Positions 32,938 to 42,132 of a stretch of 64,000 bases of DNA are shown here, one piece after another; position 1 is the stretch's first letter, and every line of letters begins with the position of its first letter. The stretch spans positions 1-64,000 of the forward strand of contig JAGCXP010000053.1 of NCBI GenBank assembly GCA_017961345.1, given 5' to 3'. A program made the translations under genes and the position numbers. Under the pieces are notes generated by a model. It was given only the letters and a program-made list of their open reading frames with translations. It did no database searches and was not told where the DNA came from. Origin of the DNA: Bacteroidales bacterium (lineage in GTDB: Bacteria; Bacteroidota; Bacteroidia; Bacteroidales; UBA932).

Positions 32938-35900
32938 ATGAAACGTAGCCTCGCCCTCTCCCTTGCGCTCTTCTGCCTGCAACTGGTTCAGGCAGCCCCC
33001 CTGCACGACGCCCGCATCTTCCAAATGCGATCCGGCTTGTCGAGCAACCGGGTCAACGTCGTCTTCCAGGACAGTCGGGGATTTATTTGGGCCGGCACGA
33101 AAGAGGGGCTGGACCGTTTCGAGGCGGACGGTATTGTCCGCACCCTGAATGAAAAGATGAGCGTAAACGCCATCTGCGAAGTGGACGACATCCTGTATGT
33201 CGGCACCGGGGATGGCCTGATGGTTTACGACCGGCAGGAAAGAAAACTGGAAGCCTTTCCGGGCAAAACCCGTTACGGCGTGCCCATCCACCTGCGCGTG
33301 ACCTGCCTGGAAAAGACGAGATACGGCCTGCTGATCGGCACCTGGGGGCAGGGCCTTTTCCTTCTGGACCATCGGGACGGCTCGCTCACGCAGTACAGCG
33401 TCGACATTCCTTTTATCAGTTGCGCCGCCGTCAGCACCGACAACAACCTCTACATCGCCACGCCCGACAAGGGCATCTATCACATCACCCCGCCTTGGTC
33501 GGAGAATTCCGTTTCCCTGATTCTCCCCCGCAAAGGCATCAACAGCCTGCTGATTCAGGGTCATCAACTCTGGTATGCGTCCGGGACGGTGGCCGGCTGC
33601 GCCGACCTGACGCTGGGCGGGCGGACACGGGAATTCAACTGCGGAACGGAGGTTCGTTCGTTGACCGCCCATCCGGACCGGCAACTGATTCTGGGTTGCG
33701 CCGGCGGGATCCTTCTGCTCAACCCCGCTAACGGCTCCCTGTCCCGGCCATCCCTTTCCTGCGACGGAGTCGTCCTGGACAAACTTTCTCTCACCCACAC
33801 CTTTCTGGACCGGGAGGGTACCCTCTGGGCCGCCAGCGACAACAGCGGTATGGTTGCCGTCACGGAAAAAAGCCAGCAGAAGGATTTCTGGCCCCTTCCC
33901 TTCACCTGCGAGAGGATGGAACTGGAAGAAGGCAAGGACGGCTATCTGCTGATTCATTCCGACCAGGGATTCCTTCGCCTCAACCCGCGCGAAGGGAAGA
34001 TGCTTCGCCAATCCTCGAAAGGATTCCCTGCCATGGACGGAATGGTATCGGCCCGCTGCCGGGACAGCCACGGCAACCATTACGAAGCGGTCAAGAACTG
34101 CATCTACAAGAGCAACGAACAGGGGCAGGAGAAAAAATACTATACCTTTTACGGGACAGTGCTTTTCCTCTTCTGCGACAAGCAGGACCAAATCTGGATC
34201 GGGACGGACGGGAAAGGCCTGTGGGTGCTGAACGAAGCGGAGTTTTCCGCCATTTCCTTGGAAGGGGCCAAAAGGGAGGCTTCCTCGGCCTACTCCATCC
34301 TGAGCGACAACGAGGGTTTCCTCTGGATCGCCTGCGACATCGGCATTGTCAAAATCGACCCCCACAGTCGGCAGACGGTCTGCCTCTTTCCTTTTGAAGC
34401 GCAGAACGATACGGAGCATTTCGTTCCCGGAGCCTGTTTGAAAAGCCCGGCGCACGGGCTCTGGTTCGGTAAAAGGGACGGGATTGTCTGCATCCATCCC
34501 TCCGAACGCTCCGTCAACCTTGTCCGTCCGAAAATCAGCATCAATGGCATCCGTTTCCAGGGAGTGGACGCGCCCCTGACCAACATCCCATCCGAAGAGG
34601 TGCTCCGGATACCCTACACGGACAACAGCTTTACCATCGATTTTTCCGTCCAAAGTTATCAGTACCCGCAGTTTAACCGGACGGCCTGGAAGATGGAAGG
34701 AATCGGGAACGAGGAATACTGGAGCCACGACCACCAGGCCTCTTTCAACCGTCTGAAGCCGGGAAGTTATACCTTCTCCGTCCGGGGACGCAACAACGAC
34801 GGCGTGGAATCCCGTCAAAGCGCCACGCTCCGTCTGCAGGTCATCCCGCCCTGGTGGGGCAGCCGCTGGGCTATCGCGGCCTATATCCTGGCCCTTTGCT
34901 TCGGCTTGTTCATTACCTACCGATGGTGGCGCCGGCGCCTGGATGAGAAATACAAGAGTTCCATGAGGAAGTCGCAGGAGAATTTCTTCATCGGCATGGT
35001 CCACGAAATCCGCACCCCGATTACCATTATCCGCCTCGCCATGGACCGCATTGTCCGGGACGGACTCTCGCGGGAGGACGTCCACGCCATCTCGGACAAT
35101 CTGGACTATATGCAGGAGACCGTCAACGGCATCCTGACCTACAACCTGAACCATACCGAGGAGAAGCGTTTCAATAAAAAGCGGACTGACCTCAACGCGC
35201 TCTGTGCCATCGCCGCGGAGAGTTACCAGGAGACCGCCCGGCTGAAACAATGCCTCCTGCAGTTTGAGACCGCTCCGGAGAACGTGCTTGTGATGGCCGA
35301 TGAAATGCTGCTGCGCAAGGTCCTCAACAACCTGATCGGGAATGCGTTCAAATATGCACGCGGGAAGATTCGCCTGTCCACCTCCCTGGAAAACGGCCAG
35401 GCGCTGATTCAGGTGGAAGATGACGGCCCCGGCGTCAAGGACAGCGAAAAGAAAAAAATCTTCGAACTCTTCTACAAGGCGGAGGGAGACAAGGTAGCGG
35501 AGGCCTCCGGCATCGGCGTCGGGCTCCCCTATTCCGCCCAGATTGTCGCCGGGCACGGCGGAAGCATCGACGTCAGCGACCGTCCCGGCGGCGGAGCCGT
35601 CTTTACCGTACGCTTGCCCGCCCTTCCGGCGGAAGAAAAAGCCGAGTCCCCCAAGACGAAAAATCTACCCGCCCCCCAGGACAGCGGCAAGCCGCGGGTC
35701 GTCCTGGCTGACGACAACCTTTCCCTGCTGGGACTGCTGGAGATGGAACTTTCCCGCTGGTATCAGGTCGTTGCGGCCAAAGACGGACAGGAAGCCCTGC
35801 AACACGTCGAGGAAGACGGAACGGACATCATCGTCAGCGACGTGATGATGCCGGTCATGGACGGCCTCGAATTCTGCCGGAAAATCAAGGGGCAGATGGC

Positions 35901-36441
35901 CTTCAGCCACATTCCCTTCATCCTGCTGACGGCCAAGACTTCCGTCCAGGCCAAGACGGAAGGCATGGAAAGCGGAGCGGACGCCTATGTCGAAAAGCCC
36001 TTCTCCGTCAGCCAGATTCACCATCAGATCGAGAACCTGCTCAAACTGCGCAGGGCGCTCTGGGACCAGTTCAAAGGACCGGGAGAAACGGAGATCCCGA
36101 CGACGGGCAGCGCCCTCAATAAATACGACCGGCAGTTCCTGGACACGGTCAACGACACCATCGAACGGCAACTGAAGGAGGAAAACATCTCCATCGATGC
36201 CCTTGCGGACACGCTCTGCATGTCCAAGACCAATTTCTACCGGAAATTCCACGGCATCACCGGCGACTCGCCCAACGAGTACATCAAGAACTACCGGCTG
36301 CGCCGCGCCGCCCAACTCATCCTCGAGGGCGCGCGCATCAACGAAGCCGCCTATACGGTCGGCTTCTACTCCTCGTCCTACTTCGCCAAGTGCTTCAAGG
36401 CCAAGTACGGCGTGCTCCCCAAGGATTACGGGAAGAAATAA
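32938..36441 (+). CDS. Hybrid two-component system sensor/regulator (HTCS)
   Basis: A 1167-residue one-protein signalling chain typical of Bacteroidota glycan loci. Order: signal peptide (1-20), periplasmic Reg_prop/propeller repeats (about 25-540, e.g. DSRGFIWAGTKEG), a Y_Y_Y domain (about 550-635), a membrane helix (about 643-664), a histidine kinase with His689 (MVHEIRTP), N-box NLIGNAFKYA and G-boxes DDGPGV and GIGVGLP, a receiver with Asp968 (VSDVMMP), and a C-terminal AraC-type DNA-binding domain (about 1065-1167). I took the ATG at 32938 over a TTG at 32929. It lies between the two minus-strand operons and probably controls both. Its stop codon abuts that of the convergent GLUG gene without a gap. 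Confidence 0.95.
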   Translation: MKRSLALSLALFCLQLVQAAPLHDARIFQMRSGLSSNRVNVVFQDSRGFIWAGTKEGLDRFEADGIVRTLNEKMSVNAICEVDDILYVGTGDGLMVYDRQERKLEAFPGKTRYGVPIHLRVTCLEKTRYGLLIGTWGQGLFLLDHRDGSLTQYSVDIPFISCAAVSTDNNLYIATPDKGIYHITPPWSENSVSLILPRKGINSLLIQGHQLWYASGTVAGCADLTLGGRTREFNCGTEVRSLTAHPDRQLILGCAGGILLLNPANGSLSRPSLSCDGVVLDKLSLTHTFLDREGTLWAASDNSGMVAVTEKSQQKDFWPLPFTCERMELEEGKDGYLLIHSDQGFLRLNPREGKMLRQSSKGFPAMDGMVSARCRDSHGNHYEAVKNCIYKSNEQGQEKKYYTFYGTVLFLFCDKQDQIWIGTDGKGLWVLNEAEFSAISLEGAKREASSAYSILSDNEGFLWIACDIGIVKIDPHSRQTVCLFPFEAQNDTEHFVPGACLKSPAHGLWFGKRDGIVCIHPSERSVNLVRPKISINGIRFQGVDAPLTNIPSEEVLRIPYTDNSFTIDFSVQSYQYPQFNRTAWKMEGIGNEEYWSHDHQASFNRLKPGSYTFSVRGRNNDGVESRQSATLRLQVIPPWWGSRWAIAAYILALCFGLFITYRWWRRRLDEKYKSSMRKSQENFFIGMVHEIRTPITIIRLAMDRIVRDGLSREDVHAISDNLDYMQETVNGILTYNLNHTEEKRFNKKRTDLNALCAIAAESYQETARLKQCLLQFETAPENVLVMADEMLLRKVLNNLIGNAFKYARGKIRLSTSLENGQALIQVEDDGPGVKDSEKKKIFELFYKAEGDKVAEASGIGVGLPYSAQIVAGHGGSIDVSDRPGGGAVFTVRLPALPAEEKAESPKTKNLPAPQDSGKPRVVLADDNLSLLGLLEMELSRWYQVVAAKDGQEALQHVEEDGTDIIVSDVMMPVMDGLEFCRKIKGQMAFSHIPFILLTAKTSVQAKTEGMESGADAYVEKPFSVSQIHHQIENLLKLRRALWDQFKGPGETEIPTTGSALNKYDRQFLDTVNDTIERQLKEENISIDALADTLCMSKTNFYRKFHGITGDSPNEYIKNYRLRRAAQLILEGARINEAAYTVGFYSSSYFAKCFKAKYGVLPKDYGKK

Positions 36442-39400
36442 TCAGTCGGGCCAGGTGGACCAGAATTTGTTGCCGCTGAGGGTAAATGAGCCGCTGGCTT
36501 TGTTAGCACGATAGCTCGTCCAGTTTTCAGAGGTCAGGTCAGTTCCGTTCACGCTGCCGCCCACATAGCAGTTGGTAATGGTAAAGGTACCACCCGTACC
36601 GCAATAGCCCAGGATTTCCGCGACGTGAAGCGTCGTCACCGTACCACTGCGAGATACGTCAGAATGGACCTTGCAAGCATCAATCTTACCGTTCGCATTG
36701 CCCATATAGCCGGCCAGTCCGCCCAGTTGCAATTCCTTCATCGTACCCGAAGAGACCGTCACGGCAACGCTGCCCTCACTTCGGCTGGAGAGCAGGTAGG
36801 TCGCTCCGCTGGTCGATCCGCCCAGCACACCGCCGATATAAGGGAAGTGATTGCTGGCACCCTTGGTGCTGACAGTCACCGTCCCGGTGTTGGTACAGCC
36901 GGTAATGGTGCCGTAGGGTACCGCTTTCGGAGCATCCGCATCCGTTGCATCCGCCGAGCAGGCAAAATTACCCGCGACACCGCCCACGCGGAAATAATCA
37001 CCGCTGACATTACCGGTCGTAGAGAGGTCGCCGCTATTGGAGCAGCCGTCCAGATAGGCCCCATGCAGCGTATGGCCGACAACGCCGCCGAAATAATTCC
37101 AGCGGGAAGCCGACGTAAGCGAAATATCTCCTCCGTTGGTACAGGAGGTCAGGCGGGAATACTGTCCGGTGTAGGCCAGGATGCCGCCGACTGTCAGCTG
37201 GTTGACCCACTTTTTCGTTCCGCCGGGTGCGGCGTTGTTGACGATTTCGCCGGTATTGGAGCAACTGACCATCCGCACGCCCTTCTCGGCATAGCCCAGG
37301 CAGCCGCTCATGGTCAGATAGGTCACGTCCGAAGTCAAGGCATTGGTCACCGTCACCGAGCCGCCGCTGGTGCAGCGGTCCAGCTTGGCATACGCGACCG
37401 CCTTGCCGGCCACGCCACCCATATGCAGGGTGTCCGCCACCGGAGCGGCGCACTCCAGGTCGCCGCTGTTGGCGCACTGGGTCAGCACCACGTCGGGGTT
37501 CGCCTTGTCCGAGGGATCCATGCCGTAGAAGCGGCCGACAATGCCGCCGACAAAGTGCCGGGAGCCGGACCCCGCCACGCAATAACCCTGTGTATTGACG
37601 GCATCCGACACGTCTCCGTAGTTGTCGCAAAGGGTCAGCACCGCACCATAGGCACTTCCATCCAGGCTTCCGACAATGCCGCCAACGCCGCAGTCCATAA
37701 AATCCGTGGCGTCATGTGCCCCGGTATTCTTGGTGATGGCAGCGCTGATTGCCCCCTTGGAAGCATCCGAGGAGGAGCCGTTGACACAACTTGTTATCGT
37801 CGCCTCTTTGGCGCAGGAAGCCACCACGCCGCCCACGCACAGGTATCCGCCGGAGGTGGTGCTGAAATCAGCCGTCACTGAACCCTCGTTCGTGCAGCCG
37901 AAAATCGTACTGTTGTACACCGAATGGGCGAACACGCCGCCCACGGAAACGTAGCAGTTGCTGTCCGTTCCCGTCACCGCGTGCGTCCCGGTAAAGCGGA
38001 CGGCTCCGTAGTTCTCGCAATTGGAATAGTTCTGGGCTCCGACGGCGAGCTGGCCCACGACACCCGCCACGCGGCAGGCGTCTCCACCTTCCGTTCTGGA
38101 GAACGTCAGTCCATTCAGGGTCACGGAAGCGTAGTTCTTGCAACCGGACAGCGCCACCTGCCGGGAACTGCCCGCCAGACCGCCCACGAAATAGGTGTGG
38201 CCCTTGCTGACACTACTCACGGAGATGCTCCCCCGCGTCGTCACGTCGGAAATCACGTTGTCGTGGCCGATATGTCCCGTCCCTTTCGAGGCGGCGAGAT
38301 TGGAATTCTCATAAAGGTAATGCGCCAGGATACCGATGCCGTAATCCGTTCCGTTCAGGCCGCTGATGCTGGTGATGTTACTCTCCACCGTCAAATGGTC
38401 AACACTGCCGTACAGGTTGCCAAAGAGGGGTTTCGTCAGGCCCGAGATGGTATGGCTGCCCCCGTGGAAGGTTCCGAGGAAATTGTTGATCTGCGTGTAG
38501 GACTCGCCGGTCATATTGATATCGGCGGTCAAGTTGACCGTATCCCAATAGGTGTACCGGTGGGCCTTGGCGGAGAAATTCTTCAGGTCCGTCACGCTGC
38601 CGATCGAATACGCGAAGAAACCGCCGATATCCAGTCCGCCGTTGCGGTCGAATGCGTCGGACGCCGTCCGTGTAACGATAGCCGTCTTTCCCTCGGTGTT
38701 GGTAAAGGTGATGGTCAGGGAGGACGTCGTGCCGGGGAGAAGGGCGATGTAATAGGTCGCGTCCCCCACGAAGGCGCCACCCTTTGCAAAATCAAAAGCC
38801 TTGAGGGTGACGGTGTTCGATCCCTCGATCGGGGTGATGACCATGGGATTGGCCGTCACGACCGTCGAGAAACGGCCGGCGATGGGAGCCCCCGTCGACG
38901 TGACGCTGATCTGCGAGATATCGTCCCGGTGGATGGTAATCGAAAGCAGGGAGACGCAGTGTTTCAGCGAGAACTCCCGGCTTTCATCCGTACATTTGCA
39001 GGTAGCCACCATCGCATCGGGCGCCACGCGCTGGGAGGCAGACGCGAGGATTTGCATCGCCGGAACGGTCGCCGTCAGGGTGTTGGTGGCGGTGTTGAAC
39101 GTGTTGTCGGAGGAATAGGGGAACACGACATAATAGGGCTGCGAGCCGGTGATTTTGTCAGCCCGGAAAAGTCCGTTTTCCTTGTTGACCAGCTGGCAGC
39201 ACACGTTATTGTCGGAGGAGGTCGTCACGCCGAGCGCGTCCCCCCATTCCCATCCCGTCTCCAGAGATGCGTTCAAATAGGATTTAAGACCCTCCTGTCC
39301 GGCCTTGAATACCGGCCCGTCATAGGCCGTTTCTTCCTGCTGCTCAGCCTCAGCGGCTTTTCCAGAGGAAAATTCATCGACGATAAGGATTTCCCGGGTA

Positions 39401-39456
39401 CAACCGAGGAAAGCGGTCAGCGCGAAGAGCGCCAAAAGGATAGGAGAGGTCTTCAT
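36442..39456 (-). CDS. GLUG-repeat surface lipoprotein (large)
   Basis: A 1004-residue lipoprotein, lipobox TAFLGC (Cys19), then an acidic linker rich in Glu and Gln. The N-terminal module (about 50-285) resembles fimbrillin-like domains (GWEWGDALGVTT, then YYVVFPYSS). Residues about 300-960 are GLUG-like repeats with cores such as FVGGIVGRF and FGGVVGHT, separated by Cys-containing turns (TSCTNGGDIS). The number of Cys residues is high for a surface protein. It differs more from the other two GLUG proteins than they do from each other. It is last in the long susC operon; an ATG at 39465 would add three residues. Confidence 0.82.
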   Translation of the reverse strand: MKTSPILLALFALTAFLGCTREILIVDEFSSGKAAEAEQQEETAYDGPVFKAGQEGLKSYLNASLETGWEWGDALGVTTSSDNNVCCQLVNKENGLFRADKITGSQPYYVVFPYSSDNTFNTATNTLTATVPAMQILASASQRVAPDAMVATCKCTDESREFSLKHCVSLLSITIHRDDISQISVTSTGAPIAGRFSTVVTANPMVITPIEGSNTVTLKAFDFAKGGAFVGDATYYIALLPGTTSSLTITFTNTEGKTAIVTRTASDAFDRNGGLDIGGFFAYSIGSVTDLKNFSAKAHRYTYWDTVNLTADINMTGESYTQINNFLGTFHGGSHTISGLTKPLFGNLYGSVDHLTVESNITSISGLNGTDYGIGILAHYLYENSNLAASKGTGHIGHDNVISDVTTRGSISVSSVSKGHTYFVGGLAGSSRQVALSGCKNYASVTLNGLTFSRTEGGDACRVAGVVGQLAVGAQNYSNCENYGAVRFTGTHAVTGTDSNCYVSVGGVFAHSVYNSTIFGCTNEGSVTADFSTTSGGYLCVGGVVASCAKEATITSCVNGSSSDASKGAISAAITKNTGAHDATDFMDCGVGGIVGSLDGSAYGAVLTLCDNYGDVSDAVNTQGYCVAGSGSRHFVGGIVGRFYGMDPSDKANPDVVLTQCANSGDLECAAPVADTLHMGGVAGKAVAYAKLDRCTSGGSVTVTNALTSDVTYLTMSGCLGYAEKGVRMVSCSNTGEIVNNAAPGGTKKWVNQLTVGGILAYTGQYSRLTSCTNGGDISLTSASRWNYFGGVVGHTLHGAYLDGCSNSGDLSTTGNVSGDYFRVGGVAGNFACSADATDADAPKAVPYGTITGCTNTGTVTVSTKGASNHFPYIGGVLGGSTSGATYLLSSRSEGSVAVTVSSGTMKELQLGGLAGYMGNANGKIDACKVHSDVSRSGTVTTLHVAEILGYCGTGGTFTITNCYVGGSVNGTDLTSENWTSYRANKASGSFTLSGNKFWSTWPD

Positions 39457-39474
39457 ATCAATCAATCAGACAAA

Positions 39475-42099
39475 TTATTCGACGACATTTCTGAGAACAG
39501 GATAGCTGCCGGAAAGGTTCCAGATGGTGGTGCCATCCCAACCAATTTCCGTCGCTTTCTGCGAGCAGCTGACGCCGGAGGCGGCGCGTTTGCCATCGTA
39601 GCGGGCGCTACCGGGGGAGGAAGTGACATCGGCATCGTCACCCGGGGTGCGCGCCGTCGTCGCCTTCGTGTAGGAAAGGTCGTTGCGATACCAGCATCCG
39701 GCGGCAGAAGTTGCGGCTTCAGAGGCCCCTGAATGGAATCTTCCCAGGATGACCCCGTCCGTTTCGGTACTTGTCTTGAAGGAAAGACCTTCATTCCATG
39801 CCAGCAGACCGGAGAGATCCCATTTGTTGGTCGCAGTGTCCGAGCCGCCAATCAAACCGCTGAGAGCATTGTTGGCCCCCTGGTAGGTATTGCTGACATT
39901 CATGGTCGAATAGCAATTGGAGATGGTAGCCAGGGCTCCGTTATTGATATAGCCGATAAGGCCTCCGGCAAAACCGGCAAAATTCACCAAGGTGCCGGCA
40001 GAATAACAATTCTGAATGGAAAGATTCCGCTGGGAGGCTCCGATGAGTCCGCCGCCCTGGCTGCGGATGTCAAGATGACCGTCGAAGTAAGACTCTGAGA
40101 TATTCGTCGTGGTTCCGCTGTTTTCTCTTACTCCTCCGATAAGACCGCCGAGGGCCTTCTGCAATTTACCGCTTTGGCTCGTAGTAATCGTCATCGTAGA
40201 GTAGGATTTTTCAATGGTTCCGGAAAGCTGCCCGGCCAAGCCACCGCAATAAGCCGAATAGTTGTCTCCGCCGGTTATCGTCATGGTTCCCGACGACTTG
40301 CACGCAGTTATTGTCAAACCGAACTTTTTATTGGTTCCAAGTATGCCTCCGGCATAAACCACCGCGGTGACATTGCCGGAAGAGGAACAATTGGACACAA
40401 TCGCGGCTTCAGTCAGTCTGCCGGCTACGCCACCGGTTGAGTACTTGACGTTGTCGATGGTTGCCTTCTCATTTTCATTTGCATTGGTGATATCGCCGGT
40501 ATTGTTGCAGCCCGTAATGGTCAAAGCCTGGCCCGAATCACCCACAATACCGCCAACGGCATTCCAGGTAATGCTACCGATATCGCTGTAACTTACCGAC
40601 ACCGCACCAGCATTGTCGCAGTTGCTGATTGTCATCGGCGCAGAGGCCACAAGACCGAAAACGCCACCTACTGCTACATCCTTACTCGAGGTAACGGAAT
40701 TGACGGTAACCGCTCCGAAATTCTTGCAATCTGTACTGCTGGCTCTCAGAGAAGTCTGAAGAACGCCGGAAACACCAGCCACACGGAAAGCATTCGCTCC
40801 TACATTCACCGACTCGATGGTAATGTCGGCATAATTCTTACAGCCGGTAAGGGGCACGCCGTTGGAAGAAGCGGCAACACCGCCCACCTGGTATGCGTGG
40901 GTTTTCGTAAGGCCGTCAATGGTCAGCGAGCCGCGGGTCGTCACGTTGGTAACGGCGGCATCGGCGTTCTTATCCGTCTTGATATAGTGAGCCAGAATAC
41001 CGATACCATAATCAATACCTTTGATGCGGGAATCGGTACCGTTATAGTTGACATTCGCCGTCAGGTCCAGGTCGGAAACGATGCCGTAGAGGTCGCCGAA
41101 AAGGGGCGTCGTCAGGCCCGTGATGTAGTGGTTGCCGCCGTTGAAGGTGCCGCAGAAATCCACGGCCTCCACATACTGGGCGGCCTGCGAAGCGGTCAGG
41201 GCGATGTTGTCGGTCAGGGTAACCGTATCCCATTTGGTAAACTTGGGCGCGGACTGCGACCAGGCGATCAGGGCTTCGGCGCTGCCGATGGAGTAGGTAA
41301 AGAAATTACCCCAGGAAAGTCCCTCGGAGCGACCGCAGGCCGTTTTCGTGCTCTTGGTCGCCACGACCGTCTCGTTGGCGGTGTTGGTGAAGGTAATCTT
41401 CAGCCCCGTGTACTGCGCGGGAAGCAGGGCGATATAGTAGCTGCCGGCGGCAAAGGCCTCCCCTTCGGGAAGCAGGGTGACGCTGGCGGAAGCGCTCGCG
41501 GCGACGGGCGTGACCACGGGATCGGTGGCATCAACGTCCATCGTAAAGTCTCCGGCGAGGTACTCCCCGGACTTGGTCGTCTCCACCTTGATGCTCTTGA
41601 TGTCGCTGCGGGGAATGTCCAGGCGCATCAGGCTGGTGCAGTTCTTAAAGGCAAGCGCCGTATTCTCGCTCTTGCAGGCCGCTACCATCGCGCCCGGGGC
41701 GATCTTCTGTCCGCCGGCAAGCTGCTGCACGGCCGGGACGGAAGCCGAAACGACACTTCCGGCAAAGCTGAAGGAAGCGTTCCAGGGATAGACGGCGTAA
41801 TAGGGGGCGCTGCCGTTGATGTTGGCGCCGCTGAAGGTGCCGGTGGCTGCGTCGGTCAGCGCGCACTGGACATTGTTGTCCTGGGCGCTCGTGACGCCGA
41901 TCACGTCTCCGGCCACCCAAATGGGCTGCTGGGAGTCGTTGAGCGTGGATTTAACCGTCTCGAAAGAGGCCGTGAAACAAAGTCCGGCCACCTCGCCGCC
42001 TTCCGCGGCGGGAAGGGTGTTTTCATTAACGGGTTCCTTGTTGCAGGAGAGGGTCAGCAGGCTGGCCGCAACTGCGAGAGAAAACAGGGTCTTTTTCAT
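39475..42099 (-). CDS. GLUG-repeat surface lipoprotein, paralogue of the 28830-31550 product
   Basis: An 874-residue lipoprotein, lipobox LTLSC (Cys19). It has a fimbrillin-like N-domain (IWVAGDVIGVTS, then YYAVYPWNASF) and GLUG-type repeats from about 300. The central and C-terminal repeats closely match the protein encoded at 28830-31550: both contain GSLTIDGLTK, KNYADITIESVNVG and DIGSITWNAVGGIVG, and both end in WNLSGSYP and a short tail. The DNA is also similar over stretches. A surface adhesin or binding role is likely, but no ligand can be inferred. It lies 18 bp before the larger GLUG gene. Confidence 0.83.
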   Translation of the reverse strand: MKKTLFSLAVAASLLTLSCNKEPVNENTLPAAEGGEVAGLCFTASFETVKSTLNDSQQPIWVAGDVIGVTSAQDNNVQCALTDAATGTFSGANINGSAPYYAVYPWNASFSFAGSVVSASVPAVQQLAGGQKIAPGAMVAACKSENTALAFKNCTSLMRLDIPRSDIKSIKVETTKSGEYLAGDFTMDVDATDPVVTPVAASASASVTLLPEGEAFAAGSYYIALLPAQYTGLKITFTNTANETVVATKSTKTACGRSEGLSWGNFFTYSIGSAEALIAWSQSAPKFTKWDTVTLTDNIALTASQAAQYVEAVDFCGTFNGGNHYITGLTTPLFGDLYGIVSDLDLTANVNYNGTDSRIKGIDYGIGILAHYIKTDKNADAAVTNVTTRGSLTIDGLTKTHAYQVGGVAASSNGVPLTGCKNYADITIESVNVGANAFRVAGVSGVLQTSLRASSTDCKNFGAVTVNSVTSSKDVAVGGVFGLVASAPMTISNCDNAGAVSVSYSDIGSITWNAVGGIVGDSGQALTITGCNNTGDITNANENEKATIDNVKYSTGGVAGRLTEAAIVSNCSSSGNVTAVVYAGGILGTNKKFGLTITACKSSGTMTITGGDNYSAYCGGLAGQLSGTIEKSYSTMTITTSQSGKLQKALGGLIGGVRENSGTTTNISESYFDGHLDIRSQGGGLIGASQRNLSIQNCYSAGTLVNFAGFAGGLIGYINNGALATISNCYSTMNVSNTYQGANNALSGLIGGSDTATNKWDLSGLLAWNEGLSFKTSTETDGVILGRFHSGASEAATSAAGCWYRNDLSYTKATTARTPGDDADVTSSPGSARYDGKRAASGVSCSQKATEIGWDGTTIWNLSGSYPVLRNVVE

Positions 42100-42132
42100 A
42101 TTAATTATGGATTTTATTTTGGTTACAGATCA

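Noticed and set aside
32866..35556. A 1252-codon frame that would extend the GH43-like lipoprotein upstream
   Set aside because: The extension is antisense to the regulator gene; the lipoprotein signal peptide begins at 32865.
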